DNA of 64,000 bases from Mesohalobacter halotolerans (lineage in GTDB: Bacteria > Bacteroidota > Bacteroidia > Flavobacteriales > Flavobacteriaceae), in contig NZ_SWMU01000001.1 in the NCBI RefSeq assembly GCF_006120725.1, positions 868,001 through 932,000 on the forward strand. The letters are read 5' to 3'. Each line of letters begins with the position of its first letter. The stretch's first letter is position 1. The position numbers and the translations under genes are program-made. Below, piece by piece: positions 1-7,509 of this stretch. Below the pieces are notes generated by a model that saw nothing but the letters and a program-made list of their open reading frames with translations, did not search any database and had not been told where the DNA came from.

Positions 1-784
1 GTTCTTTTAAGATTTTGGCGACAAGATAACGCGCAGTAGGTTTGTCGTCGGCAGGAATATTATACCACGGCGCATGAGGTTTGGAAGTTGCATTAATGGC
101 TTTTTCGTAAGCCCTGATATACTTTGGCCAAAGCTGTCGTTCTTCAATATCTTCAGGAGCAAACTTCCAGTTTTTGTGTGGTTTATTGAGACGTCTGAGC
201 AATCGCCTTTTCTGTTCAGATTTTGAGATGTTGAGAAAAAACTTAAATATAATTGTCCCGTTCTCATGAATAATTTCTTCAAACTGATTGATTTGATTGA
301 GGCGCTTATCCCAAAATTTTTCTGTAATTTGATCAATGTTTTGAATGTGTGGTAGATTTTCTCCAAGAATTATTTTAGGATGCACCCTAGAAATAAGTAC
401 ATTTTCGTAATGTGATCGGTTAAATACAGCATATTTGCCCCGTGCCGGTAGCCTTTTGTAATGGCGCCACAAAAAATCTTGTTTAAGCTCTAAAAGTGTT
501 GGTTTTTTAAAGCTATAGCAGTTAACGCCTCTGACGTTAAAATCTTTAAAGACTTCTCGAATTAAACTATCCTTTCCAGAGGTGTCCATGCCCTGAATGC
601 AGACTAAAACACTGTATTTGCTATGGGCATACAATTTGTTTTGTAGGTCGCCTAGTGTTCTTCTGGTGTTGAGTAATTCTTTTTCAACTTTAGAACTTTT
701 AGAGCCTAAGTCAAAACTCGTGGGTAATTTTCTTAACTCAGTAAATGGTAATATTTTAAAACTCTCGATATCTATTTTTTCCAT
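1..784 (-). CDS. Polyphosphate kinase 2 family protein (3' end outside window)
   Basis: PPK2-family kinase, which moves phosphate between polyphosphate and nucleotides in the cytoplasm. About 261 residues are visible from the ATG at 784, and the C-terminus runs off the window. I translated it directly. A Walker A-like loop (GMDTSGKD, about residues 65-72) lies near the start of the core. It is followed by PARGKYAVFNRSHYE (about 113-127), the typical PPK2 Walker B region with its FNRS motif, and near the visible end by IPADDKPTARY. PPK2 proteins are usually 270-300 residues, so only a short tail is missing. It lies 6 bp after the phosphoesterase and probably belongs to the alaS transcript. Whether it prefers ADP, GDP or AMP cannot be told. 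Confidence 0.9.
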   Translation of the reverse strand, partial: MEKIDIESFKILPFTELRKLPTSFDLGSKSSKVEKELLNTRRTLGDLQNKLYAHSKYSVLVCIQGMDTSGKDSLIREVFKDFNVRGVNCYSFKKPTLLELKQDFLWRHYKRLPARGKYAVFNRSHYENVLISRVHPKIILGENLPHIQNIDQITEKFWDKRLNQINQFEEIIHENGTIIFKFFLNISKSEQKRRLLRRLNKPHKNWKFAPEDIEERQLWPKYIRAYEKAINATSKPHAPWYNIPADDKPTARYLVAKILKE

Positions 785-790
785 AGTTTA

Positions 791-1297
791 TTATTTAGTT
801 TTCACACCTCTTTTGCCAAAGTCTATCACTTCTAAATTCTCGATTTTAGAAGTATTAATTTCAAACCTCAACATGGTTCTTTTTAGATGAAAGCCATGTT
901 TGCCGATAGCTCCAGGATTCATATGTAATAAATTTAATTTTTTATCGGGCACAACTTTTAAGATATGAGAATGCCCGCAAATAAACAAATCTGGAGGATC
1001 TTGTTCTAATTCTTTTTTGATGTTTGGGTTATAGCGGTTAGGATAGCCGCCGATATGGGTTATCCAAACTTTTAACTTGTCTATATTGAAGTGTTGGTGC
1101 AGTAGAAAACAGGATCGAATGTCGTGGCTATCGATATTGCCGTAAACGGCCCGAAGTTTGGTGTGTTGTGCTATGGCGTCTGTGACTTTCAGATCACCTA
1201 TATCGCCTGCATGCCAGACTTCATCGGCATGTTTTGCATAGTCTAATATTTTATCATCAATATATGAATGCGTATCACTCAATAACAGTATCCGCAT
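791..1297 (-). CDS. YfcE/MJ0936-type metallophosphoesterase
   Basis: Small (168 aa) calcineurin-like phosphodiesterase. The five metal-binding blocks are present: SDTH (7-10), HAGDIGD (29-35), GNIDSHD (53-59), the histidine in ITHIGGYP (H81) and GHSH (108-111). The length fits the YfcE/MJ0936 group, which hydrolyses phosphodiester model substrates with two bound metal ions; the physiological substrate is unknown for most members. It lies 9 bp after alaS and 6 bp before the PPK2 gene, so the three are probably cotranscribed. No signal peptide is seen, so it should be cytoplasmic. Confidence 0.88.
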   Translation of the reverse strand: MRILLLSDTHSYIDDKILDYAKHADEVWHAGDIGDLKVTDAIAQHTKLRAVYGNIDSHDIRSCFLLHQHFNIDKLKVWITHIGGYPNRYNPNIKKELEQDPPDLFICGHSHILKVVPDKKLNLLHMNPGAIGKHGFHLKRTMLRFEINTSKIENLEVIDFGKRGVKTK

Positions 1298-1306
1298 GAT
1301 TTTGGT

Positions 1307-3934
1307 TTAAAGATAGTGTTTAGCCTCTTCTAGCGCTTTAGAAATACCTTCAGGATGTTTACCACCTGCTGTAGCAAAAAAGGCTTGTCCGCCACCTCCG
1401 CCATGAATGTGTTTTCCAAGTGACTTAATGATTTTTCCAGCGTTATAGTTCTGCTCTTCAGCTAAATCTTTTGAGATAAAACAACTTAAAATAGCTTTTC
1501 CGTTTTGTTTAGAACCTAAGATGAGAAACAAATTTTCTATTTCGCCACCGAGTTGAAAGGCGACATCTTTCATCGCTTTAGGGTCTAAATCGACTTGTTT
1601 AGCAATGAAATTGACACCGTTTATAGTTTCGGTCTTATGTTTTAATTCAGTTTTTATGGTTTTAACTTTTTCCTGAAGCAGTTTTCGATTTTCATTCTTG
1701 AGCACTTCAAATTCTTGAATTAATTTGTCTATATGTTCAACAGGCTTTTGATTAGATCCTACGAGTTCTGATATTTGTTGGATTTCATTATCTTTCTGCT
1801 TGAGGTATTGTCTTGCAGCCTCATTGGTTATGGCTTCTATCCGTCTTACACCTGAGGCCACAGAAGATTGACTTATGATTTTAAAATACCAAATGTCTGA
1901 GGTATTGTTGACGTGTGTTCCTCCACAAAGTTCAATAGATTCCCCAAATTTTATGGTGCGCACTTTATCACCGTATTTTTCGCCAAATAACGCCATAGCA
2001 CCCTGAGCTTTTGCTTCCTCAAAATCTGCTTTTCGATTTTCTTCTAAATGAATATGGTCAGCAATCATCGTGTTGACTGTGTTTTCAATTTTTGAAATTT
2101 CTTCCGGTTTGAGTTTTTCAAAGTGTGAAAAATCGAATCGCAAGTAGTTTTCATTGACCAAGGATCCTTTTTGCTCGACATGACTCCCCAGGATTTTTCG
2201 TAGAGCATAATGTAATAAATGGGTTGCAGAATGATTACACGCTGCAAAAAACCGTTTTTCAGAATCAACCCTGGCAATAAACTTTTGATCTATGTCAGAA
2301 GGGAGTTTTTTGGTAATGTGTATAATATCACCGTGCTCATTTTTGGTATCCAGAACTTCTATACTTTCATTTTCAAACTTAAGTATGCCGCGATCGCCTA
2401 CCTGTCCACCGCCTTCTGGATAAAAAGGGGTTTGGTCAAAGACCATTTGATAGCGTTGTCCCTCTTTTTTACTTTTCAGGCTACGATACTTAAGAATTTG
2501 TGATTGCGTTTCTAACTGGTCATAGCCCACAAACGTAGGGGTTGAGTCTGTTTTTACAATATTCCAATCACTCGTTTTACTTTCAGATGCATCTTGAGAG
2601 CGCTTTTTTTGTTGCTCTAAGGCCAACCTGAATTCTTCTTCATTATAGTTATAGCCTTTTTCGCTTAAGATTAAAGCCGTTAAATCAATTGGGAAACCGA
2701 AAGTATCAAAGAGTTCAAAAGCTTTGTAACCTGAAATAGTTTTAGATGAACTTTCTTTGATGATATCCTCAAGCCGTTTTAATCCTTGAGATAAAGTTTT
2801 AAGAAAACTATGTTCCTCTTCCTTGATGACTCGCTGGCATAGTATATTTTGCTTGGTTAATTCCGGATAATCTCCGCCAAGCTGCTGGGTTAAGACTTCA
2901 ACTAATTTAAACATAAAAGGCTCGTTCATGTCCAAAAACGTATAGGCATACCGCACGGCACGTCTTAATATACGTCTGACGACGTAGCCAGCGCCATTAC
3001 TGGAAGGCAACTGTCCGTCTGCTACACAAAACGTCACTGCTCTAATATGATCTGCAATCACTCTTATAGCAACATCTATATCTTCATTTTTACCGTAACC
3101 TTTGTTTGAAATACTTTCAATTTTTTTGATAATCGGCTGAAAAATATCGGTGTCGTAATTAGATGTTTTACTTTGAAGCAATCGACATAGTCGTTCAAAG
3201 CCCATGCCGGTGTCCACGTGTTTTTGGGGTAAGTTCTCTAAGCTCCCATCAGCTTTTCTGTTGAATTGAATAAAAACTAAATTCCATATTTCAATGACCT
3301 CAGGATGGTCCTTATTAATGAGGTCTTTTGCAGGGATTGCTTTTTTATCAGCTTCAGATCTTAAATCAATATGGATTTCAGACGAAGGCCCACAAGGCCC
3401 TTGATCGCCCATTTCCCAAAAATTATCTTTCTTATTACCGAGAACTATTTTTTCGTCATCTACCAAAGTTTTCCAATGCGTTATGGCTTCTTTATCTTTT
3501 TCTAAACCGTCTTCTGGATGACCTTCAAAAACAGTAGCGTATAGATTGTCAGGATTAATTTTATAAACTTCAGTTAAAAGCTCCCAAGCCCACTGAATAG
3601 CTTCACTTTTAAAGTACCCGCCTGCCGGATGGGCAGGATCGCCAAAGCTCCAATTGCCCATCATCTCAAACATCGTATGGTGGTAATGGTCTTTACCAAC
3701 TTCTTCAAGATCGTTGTGTTTGCCAGAAACCCTAAGACATTTTTGTGTATTATAAACCCTAGCGTGCTCAACTTTTTCAGTTCCTAAAAAAATAGACTTA
3801 AACTGATTCATCCCCGCATTAGTAAACATTAATGTTGGATCGTCTTTAAGAACAATTGGCGCTGATGCTACGAAATTGTGGTTTTTCTGCTTAAAAAAAT
3901 TAAAAAATTTAGCTTTGATTTCTTTTGAATTCAT
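1307..3934 (-). CDS. alaS: Alanine--tRNA ligase with a 7-residue in-frame insertion
   Basis: Charges tRNA-Ala with alanine. I start it at the ATG at 3934 (MNSKEIKAKFFNFF); a TTG six bases upstream in frame is less likely. At 875 aa it is full length: class II catalytic core with HHTMFEMMGNWSFGD, editing domain with HSATHLLH and the CGGTHV zinc/editing motif, and a C-Ala domain with a glycine-rich stretch ahead of FFATAGG. In the core, residues 100-106 (PAHPAGG) separate FGD from YFK. These are contiguous in E. coli AlaRS (FGDYFK), so this is an insertion in a highly conserved part of the enzyme; see the repeat at 3617-3637. It heads an operon with the phosphoesterase and PPK2. Confidence 0.97.
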   Translation of the reverse strand: MNSKEIKAKFFNFFKQKNHNFVASAPIVLKDDPTLMFTNAGMNQFKSIFLGTEKVEHARVYNTQKCLRVSGKHNDLEEVGKDHYHHTMFEMMGNWSFGDPAHPAGGYFKSEAIQWAWELLTEVYKINPDNLYATVFEGHPEDGLEKDKEAITHWKTLVDDEKIVLGNKKDNFWEMGDQGPCGPSSEIHIDLRSEADKKAIPAKDLINKDHPEVIEIWNLVFIQFNRKADGSLENLPQKHVDTGMGFERLCRLLQSKTSNYDTDIFQPIIKKIESISNKGYGKNEDIDVAIRVIADHIRAVTFCVADGQLPSSNGAGYVVRRILRRAVRYAYTFLDMNEPFMFKLVEVLTQQLGGDYPELTKQNILCQRVIKEEEHSFLKTLSQGLKRLEDIIKESSSKTISGYKAFELFDTFGFPIDLTALILSEKGYNYNEEEFRLALEQQKKRSQDASESKTSDWNIVKTDSTPTFVGYDQLETQSQILKYRSLKSKKEGQRYQMVFDQTPFYPEGGGQVGDRGILKFENESIEVLDTKNEHGDIIHITKKLPSDIDQKFIARVDSEKRFFAACNHSATHLLHYALRKILGSHVEQKGSLVNENYLRFDFSHFEKLKPEEISKIENTVNTMIADHIHLEENRKADFEEAKAQGAMALFGEKYGDKVRTIKFGESIELCGGTHVNNTSDIWYFKIISQSSVASGVRRIEAITNEAARQYLKQKDNEIQQISELVGSNQKPVEHIDKLIQEFEVLKNENRKLLQEKVKTIKTELKHKTETINGVNFIAKQVDLDPKAMKDVAFQLGGEIENLFLILGSKQNGKAILSCFISKDLAEEQNYNAGKIIKSLGKHIHGGGGGQAFFATAGGKHPEGISKALEEAKHYL
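3617..3637 (-). repeat. 21-bp palindromic insertion inside alaS
   Basis: On the plus strand the block contains CCTGCC, a 5-nt loop, then GGCAGG, a 6-bp perfect hairpin preceded by CCCG. It is exactly 21 bp, keeps the frame, and encodes PAHPAGG between the FGD and YFK of the AlaRS core. Both arms and the flanking GCCTGCCG also occur in the hairpin at 5704-5727, inside a broken tRNA copy. That points to a dispersed palindrome rather than normal protein drift. The exact borders are uncertain by a few bases because no empty site is available in this window. Confidence 0.7.
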
Positions 3935-3973
3935 GGACAAAAAGGCTTAAGCTGTGTAAGTATTGAATTTTAT

Positions 3974-3981
3974 TATATTTG
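3974..3981 (+). promoter_or_regulatory. Promoter -7 box of the M23 peptidase/MerR operon
   Basis: TATATTTG is a perfect TAnnTTTG match, 43 bp before the peptidase ATG. It diverges from the alaS -7 box at 4003-4010, and the two transcripts overlap at their 5' ends if both are used. No clear -33 match was found. Confidence 0.6.
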
Positions 3982-4002
3982 CAATGTTAATCAGCGATGA
4001 CG

Positions 4003-4010
4003 CAAAAGTA
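4003..4010 (-). promoter_or_regulatory. alaS promoter, -7 box
   Basis: Minus-strand TACTTTTG fits the Bacteroidota -7 consensus TAnnTTTG. It lies about 68 bp upstream of the alaS ATG and faces away from the promoter of the peptidase gene, so the two operons share a divergent intergenic region. No clear -33 match was found. Confidence 0.55.
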
Positions 4011-4024
4011 ATATAAATTTAATA

Positions 4025-5002
4025 ATGCGAAAGGTAAAATACTATTACGATACTGAAACGCTCTCCTATCGAAAAATAGAACGGAAGAAGGGAAAAGTCT
4101 TTGGCCTTACGTTGTTGTTCATTTTAGGAACTCTGGTCGCTAGCATTTTACTACTCATTGTATACCTTAATATTCCAGGTATAGAAACCCCAAAAGAGAA
4201 AGCTTACAAACGTGAGCTCGATCAAATGACATTTCAATACGAAATGATGAATCGGGAGATGGAAGAAATCACAAGCGTTGTTAAAGAACTCGAGGAGCGA
4301 GATAATAAAATATACAGGGTTTATTTTGAAGCAGACCCTATCTCTGAAGAACAAAGGAAATCAGGTTTTGGGGGTGTAAACCGTTATAAAGATCTTGAAG
4401 GTTATAATAACTCTGAAATTATCATCAAAACTAAAAAAAGACTTGACCAGCTCAAAAAACGAATTGTAGTTCAGTCTAAGTCCTTAGATGAAATAGTCGA
4501 ATACGCTTTAAATAAAGAAGAACTTCTAGCATCGATTCCTGCCATACAACCTGTTCAAAACGACGATCTGAAGCGAACCGCATCAGGATACGGTATGAGA
4601 ATGCACCCGATTTATAAAATCCGAAAAATGCATACCGGGATGGACTTTTCTGCTCCAGAGGGCACGCCAATATTTGCCACGGGTAATGCCAGAGTAAAAA
4701 AGGTCAAGAAATCCCGAAGAGGTTATGGTTATCATGTGGTCTTAGATCACGGGTTTAATTACGAAACGCTATACGCACACATGAGTAAAATCAGTGTATT
4801 CAGGGGTCAAAAAGTAAAACGCGGAGAGATTATTGGGTATGTTGGAGACACCGGTTCTTCAACAGCACCTCATTTACATTACGAAGTAATTAAAAATGGT
4901 CGTCATGTGAATCCAGTATATTTCTATTACAACGACCTGTCGGCTGAAGACTATGAAGCTATGATTAATAATTCTGCTTTAGAAAATCAATCTTTGGATT
5001 AA
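4025..5002 (+). CDS. Membrane-anchored M23 (LytM-type) metallopeptidase
   Basis: Peptidoglycan endopeptidase or regulator of that fold, 325 aa. A single transmembrane segment (about 27-49) anchors it with the catalytic part in the periplasm. A charged coiled-coil-like stretch follows (about 58-95 and 135-160), and the peptidase M23 domain fills about 185-305. The zinc ligands are visible: H203 and D207 (HTGMD) and the HLH pair (H283, H285), with H252 in YAHM. All catalytic positions are present, so it is likely an active enzyme and not only an EnvC-like activator. It is followed 4 bp later by the MerR gene, an arrangement I recall near alaS in other Bacteroidota. Confidence 0.92.
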   Translation: MRKVKYYYDTETLSYRKIERKKGKVFGLTLLFILGTLVASILLLIVYLNIPGIETPKEKAYKRELDQMTFQYEMMNREMEEITSVVKELEERDNKIYRVYFEADPISEEQRKSGFGGVNRYKDLEGYNNSEIIIKTKKRLDQLKKRIVVQSKSLDEIVEYALNKEELLASIPAIQPVQNDDLKRTASGYGMRMHPIYKIRKMHTGMDFSAPEGTPIFATGNARVKKVKKSRRGYGYHVVLDHGFNYETLYAHMSKISVFRGQKVKRGEIIGYVGDTGSSTAPHLHYEVIKNGRHVNPVYFYYNDLSAEDYEAMINNSALENQSLD

Positions 5003-5006
5003 ATCT

Positions 5007-5336
5007 ATGAAAGTCCATTTACCAGAAAAATTGTATTACAATATCGGTGAGGTAGCCAAAGCATTTGAGGTAAATACTTCCTTAATCCGATTTTGGGAAA
5101 AAGAATTTGACATCATCAAGCCAAAAAAAAATGCCAAAGGCAATAGAAAATTTACACCTGAAGATATCAAAAACTTTGAGTTGATATACCATTTGGTTAA
5201 GGAGCGTGGGTTTACCTTAGACGGGGCAAAACAGCATCTCAAAACGCATAAAGATGATACGCTTGACACCTATGATCTCATTAGAAAGTTAAAATATATT
5301 AAATCTGAACTTGAGGCTTTAAAATCTAATCTATAA
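5007..5336 (+). CDS. MerR family transcriptional regulator
   Basis: Small DNA-binding protein of 109 aa. The N-terminal winged helix (about 10-80) shows the MerR pattern YYNIGEVAKAF, then LIRFWEKEF, then KFTPEDIKNFELIYHLVKERGFTLDGAK. Only a short coiled-coil tail remains (about 85-109), with no effector domain and no metal-binding cysteines, so the signal it responds to cannot be predicted. It is cotranscribed with the M23 peptidase (4-bp gap). The next gene downstream is the initiator tRNA, which has its own promoter. Confidence 0.9.
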   Translation: MKVHLPEKLYYNIGEVAKAFEVNTSLIRFWEKEFDIIKPKKNAKGNRKFTPEDIKNFELIYHLVKERGFTLDGAKQHLKTHKDDTLDTYDLIRKLKYIKSELEALKSNL

Positions 5337-5350
5337 TATTGTTGATTAGT

Positions 5351-5382
5351 TTTGTACAAAATCAAAAGTATTTTTATATTTG
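5351..5382 (+). promoter_or_regulatory. Promoter of the initiator tRNA
   Basis: TTTG at 5351-5354, a 20-bp spacer, then TATATTTG at 5375-5382. This is a near-ideal Bacteroidota -33/-7 pair. The expected start lies some 30 bp ahead of the mature tRNA. Confidence 0.7.
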
Positions 5383-5418
5383 CAATCCGCTTTAGAAATA
5401 ATTTAGTTAAACATATAT

Positions 5419-5491
<73 letters not shown>

Positions 5492-5499
5492 CTACAAAG

Positions 5500-5524
5500 C
5501 CACTTCATTAAGAAGTGGTTTTTG
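5500..5524 (+). terminator. Terminator of the initiator tRNA
   Basis: CCACTTC, a 5-nt loop ATTAA, GAAGTGG, then a T-run. The 19-bp hairpin core is exactly the reverse complement of the core at 5746-5764, so the two hairpins differ only in loop orientation and bracket the broken tRNA copies. Confidence 0.8.
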
Positions 5525-5532
5525 TTTTACAT

Positions 5533-5575
5533 GGTCGCTGGTTCCCCCGATGCTTTGGGGCAGTCCCCGCTACTA
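5533..5575 (+). repeat. Broken tRNA-fMet 3' copy with hairpin insert
   Basis: GGTCGCTGGTTC (5533-5544) repeats the tRNA T-arm start, and CAGTCCCCGCTACTA (5561-5575) repeats its 3' end. Between them the five bases GAGTC of the T-loop are replaced by a 16-bp palindrome, CCCCGATGCTTTGGGG (5545-5560; 6-bp stem allowing one G-T pair). The 5' half of the tRNA is absent, so this cannot make a tRNA. Confidence 0.8.
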
Positions 5576-5578
5576 ATT

Positions 5579-5609
5579 AGCCATTAGCCTTTAGCTAGTG
5601 GCTTTTTTT
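5579..5609 (+). terminator. Terminator-like hairpin after the first broken tRNA copy
   Basis: A 10-bp stem (AGCCATTAGC with GCTAGTGGCT, one G-T pair), a 5-nt loop, then seven T. It suggests that the unit tRNA plus terminator was duplicated, with this hairpin changed in sequence. Confidence 0.6.
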
Positions 5610-5640
5610 ATTAGGTAAATTAAAAAAATATCTGTTAGGA

Positions 5641-5739
5641 CGAGTCCAGAAGTCTCGGGATATCCTGAGCGCAGCTTAACGAAGCCGAAGCAAGTCCAGC
5701 CAGCCTGCCGACTAGCAAGAAGGCAGGTCCCCGCTACTA
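5641..5739 (+). repeat. Second broken tRNA-fMet 3' copy with two inserts
   Basis: CGAGTCCAG (5641-5649) matches the tRNA T-loop. After it come 43 bp holding CTCGGGATATCCTGAG, a near-perfect palindrome, and GCTTAACGAAGC. AGTCCAG is then repeated (5693-5699), followed by a hairpin CCTGCC/GGCAGG (5704-5709 and 5722-5727) and TCCCCGCTACTA (5728-5739), the tRNA 3' end. The repeated AGTCCAG on both sides of the first insert looks like a target-site duplication. The second insert shares its arms with the insertion in alaS. Confidence 0.72.
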
Positions 5740-5740
5740 A

Positions 5741-5769
5741 AAAAACCACTTCTTAATGAAGTGGTTTTC
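5741..5769. terminator. Bidirectional terminator between tRNA remnants and transaldolase
   Basis: Hairpin CCACTTC-TTAAT-GAAGTGG with A-run before and T-run after, able to work on both strands. It can end the minus-strand transaldolase transcript (stop at 5799). Its core is the inverted copy of the hairpin at 5500-5518. Confidence 0.7.
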
Positions 5770-5798
5770 AGACACGTTCGGTTATAACGTTTTAGCCA

Positions 5799-6455
5799 TT
5801 AACCATTACTTTTCTTGTAGTCGGCTAAGAATTTTTCCAGTCCGCTATCCGTTAGAGGATGTTTGAGTAAACCTTCTATAGACGACAGTGGGCCAGTCAT
5901 GACATCTGCCCCAATTCGAGCACAATCTATCACGTGCATGGTGTGTCTCACTGAAGCGGCGAGTATTTCGGTTTCAAACCCATAATTGTCATAGACCTGA
6001 CGAATATCTGCAATTAGCGTCAGCCCATCGGATGAGATATCATCTAGCCTACCAATAAATGGAGAGACATAACTGGCACCGGCTTTGGCTGCTAAAAGGG
6101 CCTGACCCACAGAAAATACCAAGGTGCAATTGGTACGAATACCTTGATCTGAAAAATATTTAATGGCTTTTACGCCTTTTTTGATCATCGGGACTTTAAC
6201 TACGATCTGGTTGTGGAGTTTAGCCAAAGCTTCGCCTTCTTTTACAATACCTTCAAAATCGGTGGCAATAACTTCAGCACTGACATCACCATCAACAATT
6301 TCGCAAATATCGATATAGTGTTGTTTGATGTTAGCTTCTCCTGTAATTCCTTCTTTGGCCATGAGAGAAGGATTGGTGGTTACACCGTCGAGAACGCCGA
6401 GGTCTTGGGCTTCTCTGATTTGCTCTAGGTTTGCAGTATCAATAAAAAATTTCAT
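5799..6455 (-). CDS. Transaldolase / fructose-6-phosphate aldolase family
   Basis: 218 aa, the short (TalC/FSA-like) transaldolase subfamily, a TIM-barrel enzyme that moves a dihydroxyacetone unit in the non-oxidative pentose phosphate pathway or cleaves fructose 6-phosphate. Visible motifs are FIDTAN at the start, GVTTNPSL (24-31), the Schiff-base lysine in VVKVP (K87), TLVFS and SPFIGRLDD. The short subfamily contains both true transaldolases and aldolases, and the sequence alone does not settle which this is. It is preceded 10 bp upstream by the SDR gene on the same strand. Confidence 0.9.
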   Translation of the reverse strand: MKFFIDTANLEQIREAQDLGVLDGVTTNPSLMAKEGITGEANIKQHYIDICEIVDGDVSAEVIATDFEGIVKEGEALAKLHNQIVVKVPMIKKGVKAIKYFSDQGIRTNCTLVFSVGQALLAAKAGASYVSPFIGRLDDISSDGLTLIADIRQVYDNYGFETEILAASVRHTMHVIDCARIGADVMTGPLSSIEGLLKHPLTDSGLEKFLADYKKSNG

Positions 6456-6465
6456 AAGTTTTATT

Positions 6466-7269
6466 TTAAAGTTTATAATGTTTTAAAAGAATTTTCTCAA
6501 AAAGGTTTTGAGGTAGAATGTGCTTTAAAGTTACAGAAAAACATTGTAAAAATGCTCCAGATCTGTAGTTGACTTTGGGTTGAGAATGTTGTATGATTTG
6601 ATGTACTTTTTTTGCCAATTTAATGGGGTTTTCGCCTTTATCGACATCTTCATCCATCAATTCTAGGGAGGATTTGTAATTGGTGTAATAAGGCGAATCT
6701 TTTTGTAATGGCGAGTGAAATCTGCCGCTTGCAATATTAGTCGCAAAATCACCGGGTGCAAGATTGACCATTTTGATGTTAAATTGCTTTAATTCCATGC
6801 GGTAAGCTTCAGTAGCTTTAGCCAAAGCACTTTTTGAAGCAGAATACATACCTCGAAACGGTAAACCCATGTGAGCGGCAATAGAGGTGATATTGATAAT
6901 TAAGCCTTGTTTGTCTTTTCGCATGAATGGTAAAACCGTATTGATAAGGTTTAAGGGCCCAAAAAAATTGGTATTAAAATGCGCTTTAGCCTCGTTTTGA
7001 GGAACTTCCTCCATTGGTCCCGTTATTCCAACACCAGCATTATTGATCAGGATGTCGAGATGTTTTTCTTTGGATATAATTTTATCGATGCAAGACTTAA
7101 TACTATCCGGCTCCGTAACGTCCAGACTTAAAAAGTGAACCCCATTAACCTCATCGGATTTGGGGTGTCTGGAAGTCCCGTAAACTGTATAGTTCTGTTT
7201 GACAAGATATTCAGCAATAGCCTGACCTAAACCCGAAGATGCGCCGGTGACCAATACAACCTTTGGCAT
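6466..7269 (-). CDS. SDR family oxidoreductase
   Basis: Classical short-chain dehydrogenase/reductase of 267 aa. The cofactor motif TGASSGLG (8-15) is followed by NNAG (76-79), a serine in the ITSIAAH region (about 129) and the catalytic YSASK (Y142, K146). The tail resembles the group that includes retinol-dehydrogenase-like and fatty-acyl reductases. The substrate cannot be assigned. It sits 10 bp upstream of the transaldolase and is probably cotranscribed with it. The SRP RNA gene lies just upstream on the same strand and ends in its own terminator. Confidence 0.9.
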   Translation of the reverse strand: MPKVVLVTGASSGLGQAIAEYLVKQNYTVYGTSRHPKSDEVNGVHFLSLDVTEPDSIKSCIDKIISKEKHLDILINNAGVGITGPMEEVPQNEAKAHFNTNFFGPLNLINTVLPFMRKDKQGLIINITSIAAHMGLPFRGMYSASKSALAKATEAYRMELKQFNIKMVNLAPGDFATNIASGRFHSPLQKDSPYYTNYKSSLELMDEDVDKGENPIKLAKKVHQIIQHSQPKVNYRSGAFLQCFSVTLKHILPQNLFEKILLKHYKL

Positions 7270-7316
7270 GTTTTAATTTTTTGTAAATATCGGAAATATT
7301 GTTGACAAAAGCGCAT

Positions 7317-7418
7317 AAAAAAAGGCAAGCGACCTACATCACACCGCTACGACCATCTACCTTTGCTGCGTTCCCGCCCTGGAGGATTCGACAGGAGCTG
7401 GTTGTGTAGGACTTGCCT
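7317..7418 (-). ncRNA. ffs: Signal recognition particle RNA (4.5S type)
   Basis: About 100 nt on the minus strand. It begins GGCAAGTCC and ends GGTCGCTTGCC, which pair as the closing stem. At the hairpin tip it contains GGGCGGGAACGCAGCAAAGG, which corresponds to the conserved Ffh-binding loop region of the bacterial SRP RNA. Seven U follow the closing stem and act as terminator. The RNA joins Ffh for co-translational delivery of membrane and secreted proteins. The 5' end is inferred from the promoter at 7423-7452. Confidence 0.88.
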
Positions 7419-7422
7419 CGTG

Positions 7423-7452
7423 CAAATATACAACCTTTGTCAGGTTTTCCAA
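7423..7452 (-). promoter_or_regulatory. Promoter of the SRP RNA
   Basis: Read on the minus strand: TTGG (7452-7449), 18-bp spacer, TATATTTG (7430-7423), ending 5 bp before the predicted RNA start. The box is a perfect TAnnTTTG. It overlaps the short divergent region shared with the cyclotransferase gene. Confidence 0.75.
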
Positions 7453-7509
7453 GTTTTTTAAATTTAAAATTGTCTAAATTTGTATCAAATTCTTTTAAAG
7501 CTTTTACAA

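Noticed and set aside
7-366. An open frame of 119 residues on the minus strand at the window edge.
   Set aside because: It lies in another frame of the PPK2 gene, whose protein motifs are clear in the true frame from 784.
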